Shown in pieces: positions 7,636 to 17,639 of a stretch of DNA of 64,000 nt. Made by a program: the position numbers and the translations under genes. The stretch covers positions 62,001 to 126,000 of the forward strand of contig DSEQ01000042.1 in NCBI GenBank assembly GCA_011056555.1. The letters run 5' to 3'. Under the pieces are notes generated by a model. That model made no database searches. It was given only the letters and a program-made list of their open reading frames with translations, and was not told the origin of the DNA. The stretch's first letter is position 1. Every line of letters starts with the position of its first letter. The stretch is from Candidatus Zixiibacteriota bacterium (lineage in GTDB: Bacteria; Zixibacteria; MSB-5A5; JAABVY01).

Positions 7636-9114
7636 TCAGCTCCTGAGTATTCGCTGTATCATATCGGTATAGATGAACTTATTGTCGGGCGATTCCTTGG
7701 CAATCCGGTTCATCTGATGCAGCCCCTCCAGCACAAATTCCATATACGTAAATATCTCATCTTCCTCCCCGAGATCGCAATACTTCAAGACAATCTCCCT
7801 CAGTCCTACAATGTCCGAAAGAGCTTTTTTGTATTTCGAATAAGGCATTTCATCCGATATCTCAATTTGTTTTCCGGCCGAGAAGAAATCGATTACCGGC
7901 TCGTAAACGCTGTCTTCGGGGATGATTTCCTCATAATCGCCATCGGGAGTGCGCTTGCGCTCTTTTCGCGGCTCCGGGAAAATGCGCAGGAAGGTCTGTT
8001 TGATTGCCTCACCCACAAGGTTCACAGCCACCATCGAGGGCCCCTCCTGCTCGCCCTCATAGACCAGCTCAATCTTGCCCATAATCGAGGGCAGGACCGC
8101 ATACAGGTCGGCAATACGGGGATGCGCATGCTTATCGTTATTCATCACAACGCGCCTCTCAACGTTAGAGAGCAGATTCTCATAGGCAGAGATTGTCAAA
8201 CGGGCCGATACGCCCGAAGTCTGATCTACATACTCGCTCTCACGGGCGCGGAACGCTATCTCCTCCACGATATCTTTTATCAGGTCGGGGATTTTGATCT
8301 CCACCCCGCGCTCTTTCCAGGCTTCCTGTTCGGTAATCTGTTTGGCCTCATCCAGGTCACGGGGATAATGGGTGTTGACCTGGGAGGCAATTCTATCCTT
8401 GAGAGGAGTAATTATGTTTCCTCGATTGGTATAGTCCTCCGGGTTGGCTGTGAAGGCCAGCATCATATCCAGCGGTATCCGGACCGGAAAGCCCCTGATC
8501 TGCAGGTCATTTTCCTCGAGAATATTCAAGAGGGCCACCTGAATCCTGGGCTGCAGGTCGGGAAGCTCATTTATGGCAAATATCCCCCGGTTGGTGCGCG
8601 GTACGATACCCCAGTGGATCACCTCTTCGTTGGATATATCCAGCTTCTCCCGAACCGCTTTAATAGGGTCGAGATCGCCAATCAGGTCGGCCACAGTTAC
8701 ATCCGGCGTTGCCAGCTTTTCGTTATAGCGCTGTTCGCGATGTATCCAGTCGATTTCCAGCTCGTCCCCCGCTTCAGCCGCCAGTCTCTTATGTTTGTCC
8801 GAGATCGGTTTAAATGGATCTTCGTTCAACTGGCTGCCCTTTATTACCGGAAGATACTCATCCAAAAGTGACCCCAGTTGACGTAAAATTCGTGTTTTGG
8901 CCTGCCCCCTCAGGCCCAGAAGCAATATATCATGTCGTGAGAGTATGGCGTTTTCCAACTGGGGCAAAACAGTTCGATCGTATCCTATAATACCCGGAAA
9001 GCGTTTTTTGCCGGATTTTATCAAATCTATCAGGTTTTCTCTTAATTCATCCTTGGTGGAACGAGACCTGTATCCGGATTCCTTGAGTTCGCCCAATGTC
9101 TTTGCAAATTTCAT
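7636..9114 (-). CDS. MoxR/ChlI-like AAA+ ATPase
   Basis: About 492 residues. Walker A reads GLRGQAKT (67-74). The Walker B position reads GIFAINELPDLQPR, in which the usual Asp-Glu is Asn-Glu, and is followed by the helix typical of magnesium-chelatase subunit I-like ATPases. Sensor and arginine-finger-bearing regions follow (TANPEDYTNRG, TPLKDRI). It is the first gene of a two-gene operon with the VWA protein at 6542-7633. By family analogy the ring ATPase and the VWA partner remodel a client enzyme in the cytoplasm. The Asn in Walker B appears to be a property of this subfamily and not a fresh lesion, since the rest is intact; that is my inference. Confidence 0.82.
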   Translation of the reverse strand: MKFAKTLGELKESGYRSRSTKDELRENLIDLIKSGKKRFPGIIGYDRTVLPQLENAILSRHDILLLGLRGQAKTRILRQLGSLLDEYLPVIKGSQLNEDPFKPISDKHKRLAAEAGDELEIDWIHREQRYNEKLATPDVTVADLIGDLDPIKAVREKLDISNEEVIHWGIVPRTNRGIFAINELPDLQPRIQVALLNILEENDLQIRGFPVRIPLDMMLAFTANPEDYTNRGNIITPLKDRIASQVNTHYPRDLDEAKQITEQEAWKERGVEIKIPDLIKDIVEEIAFRARESEYVDQTSGVSARLTISAYENLLSNVERRVVMNNDKHAHPRIADLYAVLPSIMGKIELVYEGEQEGPSMVAVNLVGEAIKQTFLRIFPEPRKERKRTPDGDYEEIIPEDSVYEPVIDFFSAGKQIEISDEMPYSKYKKALSDIVGLREIVLKYCDLGEEDEIFTYMEFVLEGLHQMNRIAKESPDNKFIYTDMIQRILRS

Positions 9115-9301
9115 ATTTCCCTTCCAAATTCAATTTAGAGTTCAATAAATCTTAACAAATTTAGTCTTATTGGGTTCAAAAGAAAATTCGGGTAAAATTG
9201 AACATTTGTGGAGTCATTACGTCTATAAAAACAGCATCTTCGGATTCAAGCTGATTTTGAAATCTATCGGATTTTAAAATGTCCCTTGCAAGGGAGGAAA
9301 C
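9115..9301. other. Intergenic region upstream of the MoxR-like gene
   Basis: AT-rich non-coding sequence. It should hold the minus-strand promoter of the MoxR/VWA operon, but no pair of hexamers at good spacing stands out. On the plus strand it ends in a strong Shine-Dalgarno (GGGAGG, 9292-9297). Confidence 0.4.
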
Positions 9302-9388
9302 ATGCATTTAACGTCCCTCATATCAATCTTGCTTGCGATCAAAGCCCTGTTTGATAACATGAACCTGGATCATCTGCCGTTCTTCTAA
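9302..9388 (+). CDS. Possible 28-residue small protein
   Basis: An ATG at 9302 lies 4 bases after GGGAGG and opens a frame of 28 codons ending in TAA at 9386-9388. The product begins MHLTSLISILLAIKALF and ends NLDHLPFF. The first half is hydrophobic enough for a short membrane segment. Support is limited to the good ribosome binding site and the isolated position. A decayed gene fragment or chance is equally possible. Confidence 0.3.
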   Translation: MHLTSLISILLAIKALFDNMNLDHLPFF

Positions 9389-9410
9389 GAAACCGCGGAT
9401 GAAATTCCTC

Positions 9411-9445
9411 CAAAAAGAAAGGCGCACATCCAAAGAATGTACGCC
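9411..9445 (-). terminator. Likely terminator of the S41 protease gene
   Basis: GGCG-c-ACA and TGT-a-CGCC (9421-9445) form an imperfect stem. On the minus strand it is followed by TTTCTTTTTGG. It lies about 45 bases after the stop of the gene ending at 9491. The stem is weaker than the others in this window. Confidence 0.5.
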
Positions 9446-9490
9446 GGATGGGAATTGAAATGGGGAGGAAAAATTATTCAAATTCCTGTG

Positions 9491-10837
9491 CTATTTGTCT
9501 TTTGGAGATCGATCAATAAAGCCCTGTTTATATATCCCCAGGATGCCGATAACCTCGCCTGATTCATCCTCTTCGAATTTCATCTTGAAATAATCGACTC
9601 CCTCGATCATGAAAATATCCTCTGATAGAGCGATCAGCTTCTGTTTGGGACGGTCGTCCCTCTGGTAATAGAGCTCATCCCCCTCCATCCAGATCTTTCT
9701 GGGGCCGTAATCTCCGACATATTTATTCATTAGCTCTTCCGGAACCTCGACCGGCTCGAGCTGTGCCTTGAGCATATCCAGATCCCATCGAAGCATACCC
9801 TTTTCTTCCTCACTTTCAGCTTTGGCGACCAGCTTCTCCATAGCATCCACCCGAGCCACTTCCAGGGCATGGTCGGCCGCACACGAGATATGAGGTTCAA
9901 CCCCTGTCCCTTCCCAATTCGTTCCGGTAATTGGATTTATGGCGCGTCCGAAGGGCACACGCAAACTTACTTTGAGATTGGGAAATATTTCGCCCTGAAC
10001 GGGATGCGCCCCGCCGCCGGTGGTTTCGCCCACAATCGTGGCGCGTTCGAGATTCTTGAGATTATAGGTAAATTCCTCAGCGGCAGAGAAAGTATATCCG
10101 CTCGTGAGAATGTAAATTGGAGTATTGGCCATACGCGGCCCCTCGACATGGGAAGCGGTCCAGAACTGCTTTGTAGTATCCTCTTTGCGAATATAGAAGC
10201 TGTTCAGATGTACCGGGTCGTTAAAAAAATAACTCGATATAAGCTGTATCATCGAGGGAGAACCGCCCCCGTTTTCCCTCAAATCGATAATCAGGGCGTC
10301 CACGTGGGCCAGGAAATTCATGGCGGCAATAGCGGTAGCCCCGCCGAAATATGCATCAACAAATCCATTGAATTTCAAGTAGCCAATGTTTCCTGGAAGT
10401 ATCCTGATCTCCTTGAAACCGAAGTTGTCCCTCGACAGCTCTTCGAAATGTTCCTGTCTTTCCTCATCCGTTACAGTGTCTTCTTCGGTGCGGATATCAT
10501 CCATAGTAATATCGGGCGTATAACGTACGCCCAGGTGCCGGTCATGGCAGATATCACGCAGGTCCTTGGTGAGCCTATCCGAAAAGGCGCTCAGGCTGGT
10601 AATATCTTTATATTCACCTTTCTGATACATCCCCTTCACATGCACCGCCATCTCTTCGGCCACATCCGGAAACACATAGACTTCGTTGATTACCCGGGTT
10701 ACAGAATCGATAATCTCGGCCTGAGTCTTTGAGTCGATTGTCTCATCCCGCGGCTCGGCCCTCTGCAGCTGACCGTATAGCGGCATAATCATACTCGTGA
10801 CCAGTAACAAAATAAGTCCCCCGAATGCTTTCCTCAT
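9491..10837 (-). CDS. Secreted S41-family peptidase (IRBP/tail-specific protease type)
   Basis: The start at 10837 is preferred over the ATG at 10843 because GGGAGG at 10849-10844 then sits 6 bases upstream instead of touching the start. A signal peptide follows (MRKAFGGLILLLVTSMIMP). An N-terminal helical domain (about 35-120) precedes the S41 catalytic core with LIIDLRENGGGSPSM, then TSGYTFSAAEEF carrying the likely nucleophile Ser, and VGETTGGGAHP. The C-terminal 90 residues form a small domain that ends in a beta-rich region. About 448 residues. There is no PDZ domain between the N-terminal domain and the core, unlike the Ctp protease at 43109-44743. Probably periplasmic. Specificity unknown; it lies alone between two terminators or gaps. 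Confidence 0.85.
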   Translation of the reverse strand: MRKAFGGLILLLVTSMIMPLYGQLQRAEPRDETIDSKTQAEIIDSVTRVINEVYVFPDVAEEMAVHVKGMYQKGEYKDITSLSAFSDRLTKDLRDICHDRHLGVRYTPDITMDDIRTEEDTVTDEERQEHFEELSRDNFGFKEIRILPGNIGYLKFNGFVDAYFGGATAIAAMNFLAHVDALIIDLRENGGGSPSMIQLISSYFFNDPVHLNSFYIRKEDTTKQFWTASHVEGPRMANTPIYILTSGYTFSAAEEFTYNLKNLERATIVGETTGGGAHPVQGEIFPNLKVSLRVPFGRAINPITGTNWEGTGVEPHISCAADHALEVARVDAMEKLVAKAESEEEKGMLRWDLDMLKAQLEPVEVPEELMNKYVGDYGPRKIWMEGDELYYQRDDRPKQKLIALSEDIFMIEGVDYFKMKFEEDESGEVIGILGIYKQGFIDRSPKDK

Positions 10838-10990
10838 CTTCATCCTCCCTTGTTAGATTCTCTTTTGCCGGCATTGTTTCAAAATCAATTCACTTATACG
10901 AATCTGATTTTAAAAGGTTCAATAATACGTAAGCGCTTACATATAATAATAAAATAAATCAGGGTGGCAACAATTGAAATTATAAATCTA

Positions 10991-12211
10991 TTACATGCGG
11001 AAGATGACTGATTCGCGCTCGAACCATTTCTTACAGAACAGCAGCGCAAGCAGGGCCAGCACCAGGGTAGAGATGAAGGCCACCCCGACATAATTCCATT
11101 CCACGCTGCCGGAAATTGCATTCTTGATTATAAGAGAAACATTGATAACCGGGATCAGGGCCATCTTGTAGTCGATTTCAATTCCCGGAAGCAATGAGAC
11201 AAAAGCCGGCAGGATTACCAGCATATTTAGGGCGGTTATATAGCTCTGGGCCTCTTTAAATGACCGTGCAAAGATAGAGACCGACAACAAGACGCTGGCG
11301 AAGATACCCGCCAGCGGCAATATGATCAGAATAATCAGTGTCACCGTTTCGAGGTTGAACTGCAGCCTCAGCAATTCAGAGGCGATGTCCCCAAGGAGGT
11401 TATTGACCATGTAATTCAGCGAAAATGTCAGGCTGACCATGGAAAGCAGGGCCGCCACAATACCGGTGGTAAGCACTACCAGGTATTTGCCGATCACAAA
11501 TTCGCCCCTGGAAGCGGGCGATACCAGAAGGGTCTCCAGCGTCCCCCTCTCCTTCTCCCCTGCCGCGAGATCGATGGCCGGGTACATGGCGCCCATGAAG
11601 CACATGATAATGATCAGATAGGGCAGGATGCCGCCCAGTTCCCTGCCGGCCACTTTCTGTGCCGAGGCGACGTTCTGGCGGTTGACCTCGAAGGGGCTGA
11701 TAATCTCGACAGACATCTGGCGCTCCTGCAGACGGGCCGCCACAATCTTATCCTCGTACGGCTCGAGTATATCCCTGATCTTATCAACAGCAAATTCGGA
11801 TTTCAGCTCAGCCTGATCGTAGAAGATATCGATGCTGGTGGGGGATTCGCTTTCAATCGCGCTGCCGAAATAATCCGGCACAGAGACCAGTGCATCAAAT
11901 CCGCCCGCCTTAAGCTGGTCGATCAGGTCGATAGTGTCGGCATAATCATTTTCGGTCTTCACCGTGAGCAGCGGCGCAGCCTTAAATGTGTCCTGAAGAT
12001 CGGCGGGAAGATTATCGAATCCCTCGAAAACAACTGTCGCCCTCTCCTCCTGGGCCTTGGTTACCGCGCCAACCATCAGCGAGGAGGTAAACATTATCAG
12101 CAGGGGTATGGCCACGATCGGCACAATGAGCATAAAGATAAGTGTGCGCCGGTCACGCAGAGTGTCCTTCATCTCCTTGCCGTATATGGTGCGGATATTC
12201 CTGAACTTCAT
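10991..12211 (-). CDS. ABC-2 type exporter permease, NatB-like
   Basis: About 406 residues. An N-terminal cytoplasmic stretch (IYGKEMKDTLRDRRTL) precedes a first membrane helix. A large extracytoplasmic domain of about 170 residues follows, then five or six C-terminal helices with the family signature AGEKERGTLETLLVSP between them. This is the layout of NatB/CcmB-like ABC-2 permeases. The gene starts 1 base after the stop of its ATPase, so the two form one exporter. NatAB of Bacillus extrudes sodium; that substrate cannot be read from the sequence. Confidence 0.85.
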   Translation of the reverse strand: MKFRNIRTIYGKEMKDTLRDRRTLIFMLIVPIVAIPLLIMFTSSLMVGAVTKAQEERATVVFEGFDNLPADLQDTFKAAPLLTVKTENDYADTIDLIDQLKAGGFDALVSVPDYFGSAIESESPTSIDIFYDQAELKSEFAVDKIRDILEPYEDKIVAARLQERQMSVEIISPFEVNRQNVASAQKVAGRELGGILPYLIIIMCFMGAMYPAIDLAAGEKERGTLETLLVSPASRGEFVIGKYLVVLTTGIVAALLSMVSLTFSLNYMVNNLLGDIASELLRLQFNLETVTLIILIILPLAGIFASVLLSVSIFARSFKEAQSYITALNMLVILPAFVSLLPGIEIDYKMALIPVINVSLIIKNAISGSVEWNYVGVAFISTLVLALLALLFCKKWFERESVIFRM

Positions 12212-12212
12212 C

Positions 12213-12944
12213 TTATACTCCGACTATTTCAATGAAGGCATCCTCGAGATTATCATAGGCGGTCTGCTCGAGCGCCTCATCCACGGTACCCTCAAAATAG
12301 ATTTTGCCCTTGTGAATGATGGCAATGCGATCACACAGCCGCATAGCCTCACTCATGATATGCGTGGAAAAGATCAGGCACTTATTGTCATCCCGGCACT
12401 GCCTGATGAACTGCACTATTGTACGCGAACTCATAACATCCAGTCCGCTGGTAGGCTCATCAAAGATCATAACCGGAGGATCATGCAAAACAGAACGAGC
12501 AATCGAGACCTTCTGCTTCATTCCGGTCGAGAGCTTCTCATTGCGGGAATCGGCAAATTCATTCATGTCGAGCATGTCAAATATCTGATTTGTGCGCTGC
12601 ACAATCTGCCCCTTATTCATCCCGTAAAGTTTTCCAAAGTATTCAACCATCTCCCGGGCGGTCAGCCTGCCATAGAGGCCCGTGTTACCGGATAGAAATC
12701 CGGTTACATGTCTCACTTTCTGAGGCTCTTTGACTATGTCCGCGCCCTCGATTAGAGCGGTACCGGAGGTGGGCCTGATCGCTGTGGAGAGCAAACGCAA
12801 AGTCGTGGTCTTACCCGCGCCATTGGGTCCCAGAAGTCCGAATACCTCTCCCTTTTTGCAGGTAAATGAGACATCGTCGACGGCCCTGACTTCACCTCGT
12901 TTTTTGTCCTTGAATATCTTTGTAAGATTTTTTGCTTCTATCAT
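12213..12944 (-). CDS. ABC transporter ATPase, NatA-like
   Basis: 243 residues with Walker A GPNGAGKT, Q-loop region, signature LSTGMKQK, Walker B VMIFDEPTSGLD and the switch His in FSTHIMSE. The signature is the LSxGMKQ form common in CcmA/NatA-type exporters. It is the first gene of the pair with the permease at 10991-12211. About 230 bases of divergent intergenic space separate it from the DUF5916 gene. Confidence 0.9.
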   Translation of the reverse strand: MIEAKNLTKIFKDKKRGEVRAVDDVSFTCKKGEVFGLLGPNGAGKTTTLRLLSTAIRPTSGTALIEGADIVKEPQKVRHVTGFLSGNTGLYGRLTAREMVEYFGKLYGMNKGQIVQRTNQIFDMLDMNEFADSRNEKLSTGMKQKVSIARSVLHDPPVMIFDEPTSGLDVMSSRTIVQFIRQCRDDNKCLIFSTHIMSEAMRLCDRIAIIHKGKIYFEGTVDEALEQTAYDNLEDAFIEIVGV

Positions 12945-13175
12945 ACCACCTCAATGAATGCAAAAGTATATGTCTTCGAGGACATTTTTGCAAGTCTTTT
13001 GATGAAATGCATACAAACATATCATGCGGATATTCGATTCTTCTTCAAGATTTCTACCGGAGAACAGCCCGACAAAATAGTGTACCGATTTAGTCTGACA
13101 TTAACAAATGTCTCATATGAAAGCAGCAATAATATTTCCTGAAACAGATATGTAGTTTTTCCGTATGCCTGAAAT
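12945..13175. other. Divergent intergenic region
   Basis: Non-coding AT-rich sequence between the ABC ATPase gene (minus) and the DUF5916 gene (plus). It should contain both promoters. The plus-strand start at 13176 has no clear Shine-Dalgarno. Confidence 0.4.
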
Positions 13176-15446
13176 ATGAATCGCCTGATACTGGATAAAA
13201 GCCCATTATTATTGACAGTGCTGCTAGTGATGATCGCCACGTCTCCGGCATTTTCAAATGATTGGGTGCCCGTCTATTCCCCGGAGATAGTGATCCCGAG
13301 AACTTCCGGAGAAATTATGGTAGATGGGGAACTTGATGATCCGGGATGGAAAACCGCAGCCTATATCGACAGATTCCATGAACATTTCCCCGGAGATCAG
13401 ACCAGGCCCCCGGTCGAAACCGCGGTATTTGTTGCCTATGATGATGACAACCTGTATGTCGCTTTTGTGTGCGAGGATGACCCTTCTGCTATCCGGGCAA
13501 CCTACGGCGAGAGGGATAATGTCGGCTGGGATGATAACGTTATTATTTCCATAGACACCTACGGGGATGCCGCCTGGGCTTATGAGCTGGGAGCAAATGC
13601 CTACGGTATTCAGCAGGATGCTCTCTGGTCCAGGGGCGGGGCCGAAGACGGCAGTTTTGATGTGATCTATGAATCAGAAGGAATAATCACGGATTCCGGC
13701 TATCAGGTGGAATTCGCCATACCTTTCTCATCGCTCAGGTTCCCGACCCGTGAGGCGCAAACGTGGAAAGTTGATTTCTGGAGAAACCATCCCCGCGAGC
13801 TGCGCAGACAGAGCTCCTGGGCGGCATACAATCGTGATGAATCCTGCTGGCCCTGCCAGTGGGGAACAGTCAAGGGAATCCAGGGGGTCAAGCCGGGGCA
13901 CGGTATCGAGCTTCTGCCCTCGATTGTTGCCAGCCAGAGCGGAGCTCTTGATGATATTGAAAATCCCCGGTCTGATTTTATAAATAATGATATCGATGGC
14001 GAGATGTCGCTGGGGGCAAAATATTCCATAACCTCCAGCCTGACCGCCGAGGCGACATATAATCCTGACTTCAGCCAGATTGAATCGGATGCCACCCAGA
14101 TAGACGTAAATACGACATTTGCCCTCTTCTATCCCGAGCGCCGGCCGTTTTTCCAGGAAGGCAGCGATTTATTCCAGACCTGGTTCACGCCGGTTTATAC
14201 ACGTTCGATAAATGATCCTGTTTTTGCCGGGAAGATGATTGGACGGATGAACAGGACCAATCTGGCATATCTTGTGGCCTACGATGATCATTCACCGATT
14301 ATCATTCCATTTGAAGAAGCCAGCGCCTTTCTATCCAACGGCGAAAGCGTCTCCAATATATTCCGAGCCCGTCAAACTTTCGGGGAAGAATCGCACCTGG
14401 GCGCCACGGTGACAGACCGCCGCTATAATACCGGCGGTTCCGGCTCGCTCCTGAGCACGGATGTGCTCTTGAAGCTAAACCGAAATTATCAGCTCGAAAT
14501 TCAGTTCCTGGCGACCCATACCGAGGAACCTGACGACACATCAATAACCGCAGGGATCAATCAGGTGACCTTCGATAACGGCAGCAGGACGGCCGCCTTT
14601 GACGGTGAGTCGTATTGGGGACACGGCGTCTATGCCAGTTTCGAGCGCAGCGCACGGGTCTGGTCGTTCGATCTGGACTTCCGTGAGGCAAGTCCGACTT
14701 TCAGGGCGGATAATGGATTTGAGACCTCTAATAATTACAGGCTGGTGGAATTCAATACAGGACTCGACATCTATCCAAAATCCAGAATCATAGCCAATAT
14801 ATTTCCCTCGGTCACAATTGCACGAAAGTGGAACTTTGCAAAAGAGCGCAAGGATGAATGGTTTGTCGGCGCAGTGGGCATGCAGCTCCCCGGCCAGACT
14901 TATTTTGAGGTGAACTATCTGGGAAGCTGGGAAAAATTTCGTGGGATTGAATTTCCGGGAATCAAGAGCTTCGGTCTCAACCTGGAAACCAGGTTTTCGG
15001 GACATTTCTATTTTGGAACTTCTTTGGCATTAGGCCGCCGGATTGCGCGAAATGTCGACCCGTTGCCGGTCATGGGTCAGGAAACATCCTTCCGCACCTA
15101 TGCCTTCATAAAGCCGACCAGAAGGCTGACCATAAATCCGCAGATTGAATACATCAAATCTGATTCGGCCGATACGGGCGGGAATATATTCGAGGGCTAT
15201 GCGACACGAACACGTTTGGATTACCAGGTCACCCGCGAGTTTTCTTTGAGGTTCATCACGCAATACAATGATTTCAATAAAACCTGGGAATTCGATCCTT
15301 TGTTGACCTACAGGTTAAATTCCTTCACAGTCTTCTATCTGGGATCAACCCATGACGTTCATGATTATGATGGCAAAAACGGTATTGATTTGAAGCAGTA
15401 CAATCGTCAATATTTCATGAAGCTGCAGTACCTGGTACAACTGTAA
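13176..15446 (+). CDS. CBM9-like/DUF5916 outer-membrane protein
   Basis: 756 residues with an N-terminal signal segment (about 1-27). A beta-sandwich of the carbohydrate-binding family 9 type follows, containing IMVDGELDDPGWKTA and the VFVAYDDDNLYVAFVCEDD region. The remaining 500 residues are the DUF5916 domain, with the hallmark YNPDFSQIESDATQIDVNT and FALFYPERRPFFQEG, and a C-terminal half of alternating strands like an outer-membrane barrel. The family is common in Bacteroidetes-Gemmatimonadetes type bacteria; its biochemical role is not established. It sits alone, convergent with the gene at 15461, 14 bases away. Confidence 0.85.
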   Translation: MNRLILDKSPLLLTVLLVMIATSPAFSNDWVPVYSPEIVIPRTSGEIMVDGELDDPGWKTAAYIDRFHEHFPGDQTRPPVETAVFVAYDDDNLYVAFVCEDDPSAIRATYGERDNVGWDDNVIISIDTYGDAAWAYELGANAYGIQQDALWSRGGAEDGSFDVIYESEGIITDSGYQVEFAIPFSSLRFPTREAQTWKVDFWRNHPRELRRQSSWAAYNRDESCWPCQWGTVKGIQGVKPGHGIELLPSIVASQSGALDDIENPRSDFINNDIDGEMSLGAKYSITSSLTAEATYNPDFSQIESDATQIDVNTTFALFYPERRPFFQEGSDLFQTWFTPVYTRSINDPVFAGKMIGRMNRTNLAYLVAYDDHSPIIIPFEEASAFLSNGESVSNIFRARQTFGEESHLGATVTDRRYNTGGSGSLLSTDVLLKLNRNYQLEIQFLATHTEEPDDTSITAGINQVTFDNGSRTAAFDGESYWGHGVYASFERSARVWSFDLDFREASPTFRADNGFETSNNYRLVEFNTGLDIYPKSRIIANIFPSVTIARKWNFAKERKDEWFVGAVGMQLPGQTYFEVNYLGSWEKFRGIEFPGIKSFGLNLETRFSGHFYFGTSLALGRRIARNVDPLPVMGQETSFRTYAFIKPTRRLTINPQIEYIKSDSADTGGNIFEGYATRTRLDYQVTREFSLRFITQYNDFNKTWEFDPLLTYRLNSFTVFYLGSTHDVHDYDGKNGIDLKQYNRQYFMKLQYLVQL

Positions 15447-15460
15447 AGAGGAATTTCAGC

Positions 15461-15961
15461 TCAATCGCTGATTATCTTGTCTATTGTCTCGGCCAGTTTC
15501 AGCGATGACTTCTCATCGTGCGGGAAAGACGAAATCTCCATGCCGATATCGAATTTATAGGAAAAATCAAATGTGCTCGAGACAAATTCATTTATGCTGC
15601 GGGACAACCTGCGGGAGAATGCATGCGCACCTTCAAAAGGGGTCTCTGACAGGAGAATCATCATGCGGTTGCCCTCGATTCCGGAAACAATGTCTGTCTC
15701 GCGCAGGTTCTTGCAGACAAATTCCCTGACCTTCATCTGAACCGCCTCAAAATCGCCGTTCCTGAATTTCTCTCTCTGCTTGAGAGTACTCAGGAGGGAG
15801 TCGAGATTCAAGTCGATCAGCGACAGAAAACAGGCGTACCGCTCAGCCCGCTTTAGCTCCTGCCGGGCACGAAAACCGAAGTGCTCTAACGCAGGATAGT
15901 AATGAACAAAGTCTTTGTTGATATCTTCCATACTTTCTAAGGGCGGATGATCAGGGATCAC
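15461..15961 (-). CDS. Degenerate GGDEF-like signalling protein
   Basis: 166 residues whose predicted pattern follows the GGDEF fold: FLSLIDLNLDSL matches the metal-binding strand region, LRETDIVSGIEGNRMMILLSE matches the segment that normally reads 'DxvxRxGGDEFxxLL', and FDIGMEISSFPHD matches the late strand. The GGDEF signature itself is replaced by SGIEGNRM, so diguanylate cyclase activity is not expected. It lies just downstream of the NtrC-type regulator and in the same direction, so it may be a protein-interaction or ligand-sensing part of that signalling block. Confidence 0.6.
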   Translation of the reverse strand: MIPDHPPLESMEDINKDFVHYYPALEHFGFRARQELKRAERYACFLSLIDLNLDSLLSTLKQREKFRNGDFEAVQMKVREFVCKNLRETDIVSGIEGNRMMILLSETPFEGAHAFSRRLSRSINEFVSSTFDFSYKFDIGMEISSFPHDEKSSLKLAETIDKIISD

Positions 15962-16039
15962 TCGATACGGGGATTATAAATATTCACAGACAAAAATACA
16001 AGTTTTATTTATTCCCGTCATCAGGAAAACATTCCCGCT

Positions 16040-17491
16040 TCACGAGTTCATCTCATTAATCTTATATTCCTTTATTTTATAGAGCAATGATCTGTATGAA
16101 ACTCCCAAAATCTCGGAAGCCTTGCGCCTGTTCCAGTTGACTTTATTGAGTACTTCCGCTATCAGGGCCTTTTCCTCACGCTCAATGGCCCGCGAAACCC
16201 GTTTCTTGAGTGAGTAATCTTTTTCGCCAGTCTCGCTTTCCGCTGGATGCGGGTTACCGGTCACGGCCTGTTGCTGCGTGCCGGAGCCGCTATGCGCCAG
16301 TCCGCCGGTGTTTGCGGGCATGGCCGAACCGGCCTTCAGGAGAGATTCAGCAATATCCTCGTCCTCACGGACCACTATTTGCTTCATAACGTTTTCCAAT
16401 TGCCTGACATTGCCGGGCCAGTGGAATCTGGACAGTTTCTCGATGGTTTCACCCGAAATTATCGGGAATTCCTTTTTATAGAGCGCATTATATTTCTTGA
16501 GAAAATGATCGACCAGAAGCGGGATATCATCCAGGCGGTCCCGCAGCGGGGGCAGCAATATCGTTATTTCATTCAGCCTGTAAAACAAATCGTCCCTGAA
16601 GCGCTGCCGGGCAATGGCTTCTTCCAGGTTCCTGTTTGTGGCGCATATGATTCTGACATCCACTTTGATATTCTGAATTCCCCCCACCCTCACAAATTCC
16701 TGCTGCTCCAGTACCTGCAGCAGCTTGGACTGCAGCTCCAGATGCATATCGCCAATTTCATCCAGAAAGATAGTGCCCTTGTTGGCGACCTCGAAGCGTC
16801 CCGGTTTGGTCTTATGGGCGCCTGTAAAAGCGCCCTTCTCGTAGCCAAACAACTCAGCTTCCAGAAGTTCACGAGGAATTGCGGCGCAGTTGACCTTTGT
16901 AAATGAAAGCCCCGATCGGGCCGAGAGGTTATGCAGCATGCGCGCCACAATCTCTTTGCCGGTACCCGATTCTCCCCGAATTAAAACTGTCAGCTCACTA
17001 TCGGCGACCTGCTCGATAATATTTCTGACCTCGACCATTTGAGGAGAATCGCCTATAAAGCTCTCATATTGATTTCTGGACTTCAGCTCTTTCTCATATT
17101 CGCGGATTTTATTGCGCAGGTGGCTCTTTTCCAGGACGGATTGGAGGTGAATCTCGACCTCTTTAACATCAAACGGTTTATTGATAAATTCGGCCGCACC
17201 AAGTTGGATCGATTCCACTATGTACTTGGTTTCTCCATGCCCCGAAAGCATGATAATCTCGGAGGGCACCTCCGCTTTCTTGAGTTTGCGGAGAACCTCT
17301 ATCCCATCCATACCGGGCATCTTTATATCAAGGAGAATTAACTCGGGATTCTCCTTGGAGGCTACCTGTATCCCCTCGATCCCGTCCCTGGCAAGCAATA
17401 TATCATACTGCCCCTCCAGTCCTTCGGTCAAAATCCATCCGACCTTGGGATCATCATCAACTATAAGTAATTTTACTTTGTTTTTCTTCAT
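16040..17491 (-). CDS. Sigma54-dependent response regulator, NtrC family
   Basis: 483 residues with three classical parts: a receiver domain (phospho-acceptor Asp55 in [10 protein letters not shown]), an AAA+ domain with Walker A GESGTGKE (172-179) and the sigma54 contact loop GAFTGA (219-224), and a C-terminal Fis-type helix-turn-helix ([20 protein letters not shown]). All motifs needed to activate sigma54 promoters are present. It is the last of three linked signalling genes, after two GAF-type kinases, which are its likely phosphate donors. Targets cannot be told from here. Confidence 0.92.
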   Translation of the reverse strand: MKKNKVKLLIVDDDPKVGWILTEGLEGQYDILLARDGIEGIQVASKENPELILLDIKMPGMDGIEVLRKLKKAEVPSEIIMLSGHGETKYIVESIQLGAAEFINKPFDVKEVEIHLQSVLEKSHLRNKIREYEKELKSRNQYESFIGDSPQMVEVRNIIEQVADSELTVLIRGESGTGKEIVARMLHNLSARSGLSFTKVNCAAIPRELLEAELFGYEKGAFTGAHKTKPGRFEVANKGTIFLDEIGDMHLELQSKLLQVLEQQEFVRVGGIQNIKVDVRIICATNRNLEEAIARQRFRDDLFYRLNEITILLPPLRDRLDDIPLLVDHFLKKYNALYKKEFPIISGETIEKLSRFHWPGNVRQLENVMKQIVVREDEDIAESLLKAGSAMPANTGGLAHSGSGTQQQAVTGNPHPAESETGEKDYSLKKRVSRAIEREEKALIAEVLNKVNWNRRKASEILGVSYRSLLYKIKEYKINEMNS

Positions 17492-17639
17492 TATCGCGAT
17501 ATTCCGCCTTCTTTATGATATCGGCTGCATGCCTCGCTTCATTAAGCAACTAACTGCCTATTTTTTGCAAGCATTTGCAAAATCAATAATCCCGCACCAA
17601 AAGTCAACAGGAAAGTATAATTTCATGTGATACAGCCGC

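Noticed and set aside
7717..8871. Plus-strand frame of 384 codons
   Set aside because: Antisense shadow of the MoxR-like gene; no family features.
9869..10732. Plus-strand frame of 287 codons
   Set aside because: Antisense to the S41 protease, whose catalytic motifs are clear on the other strand.
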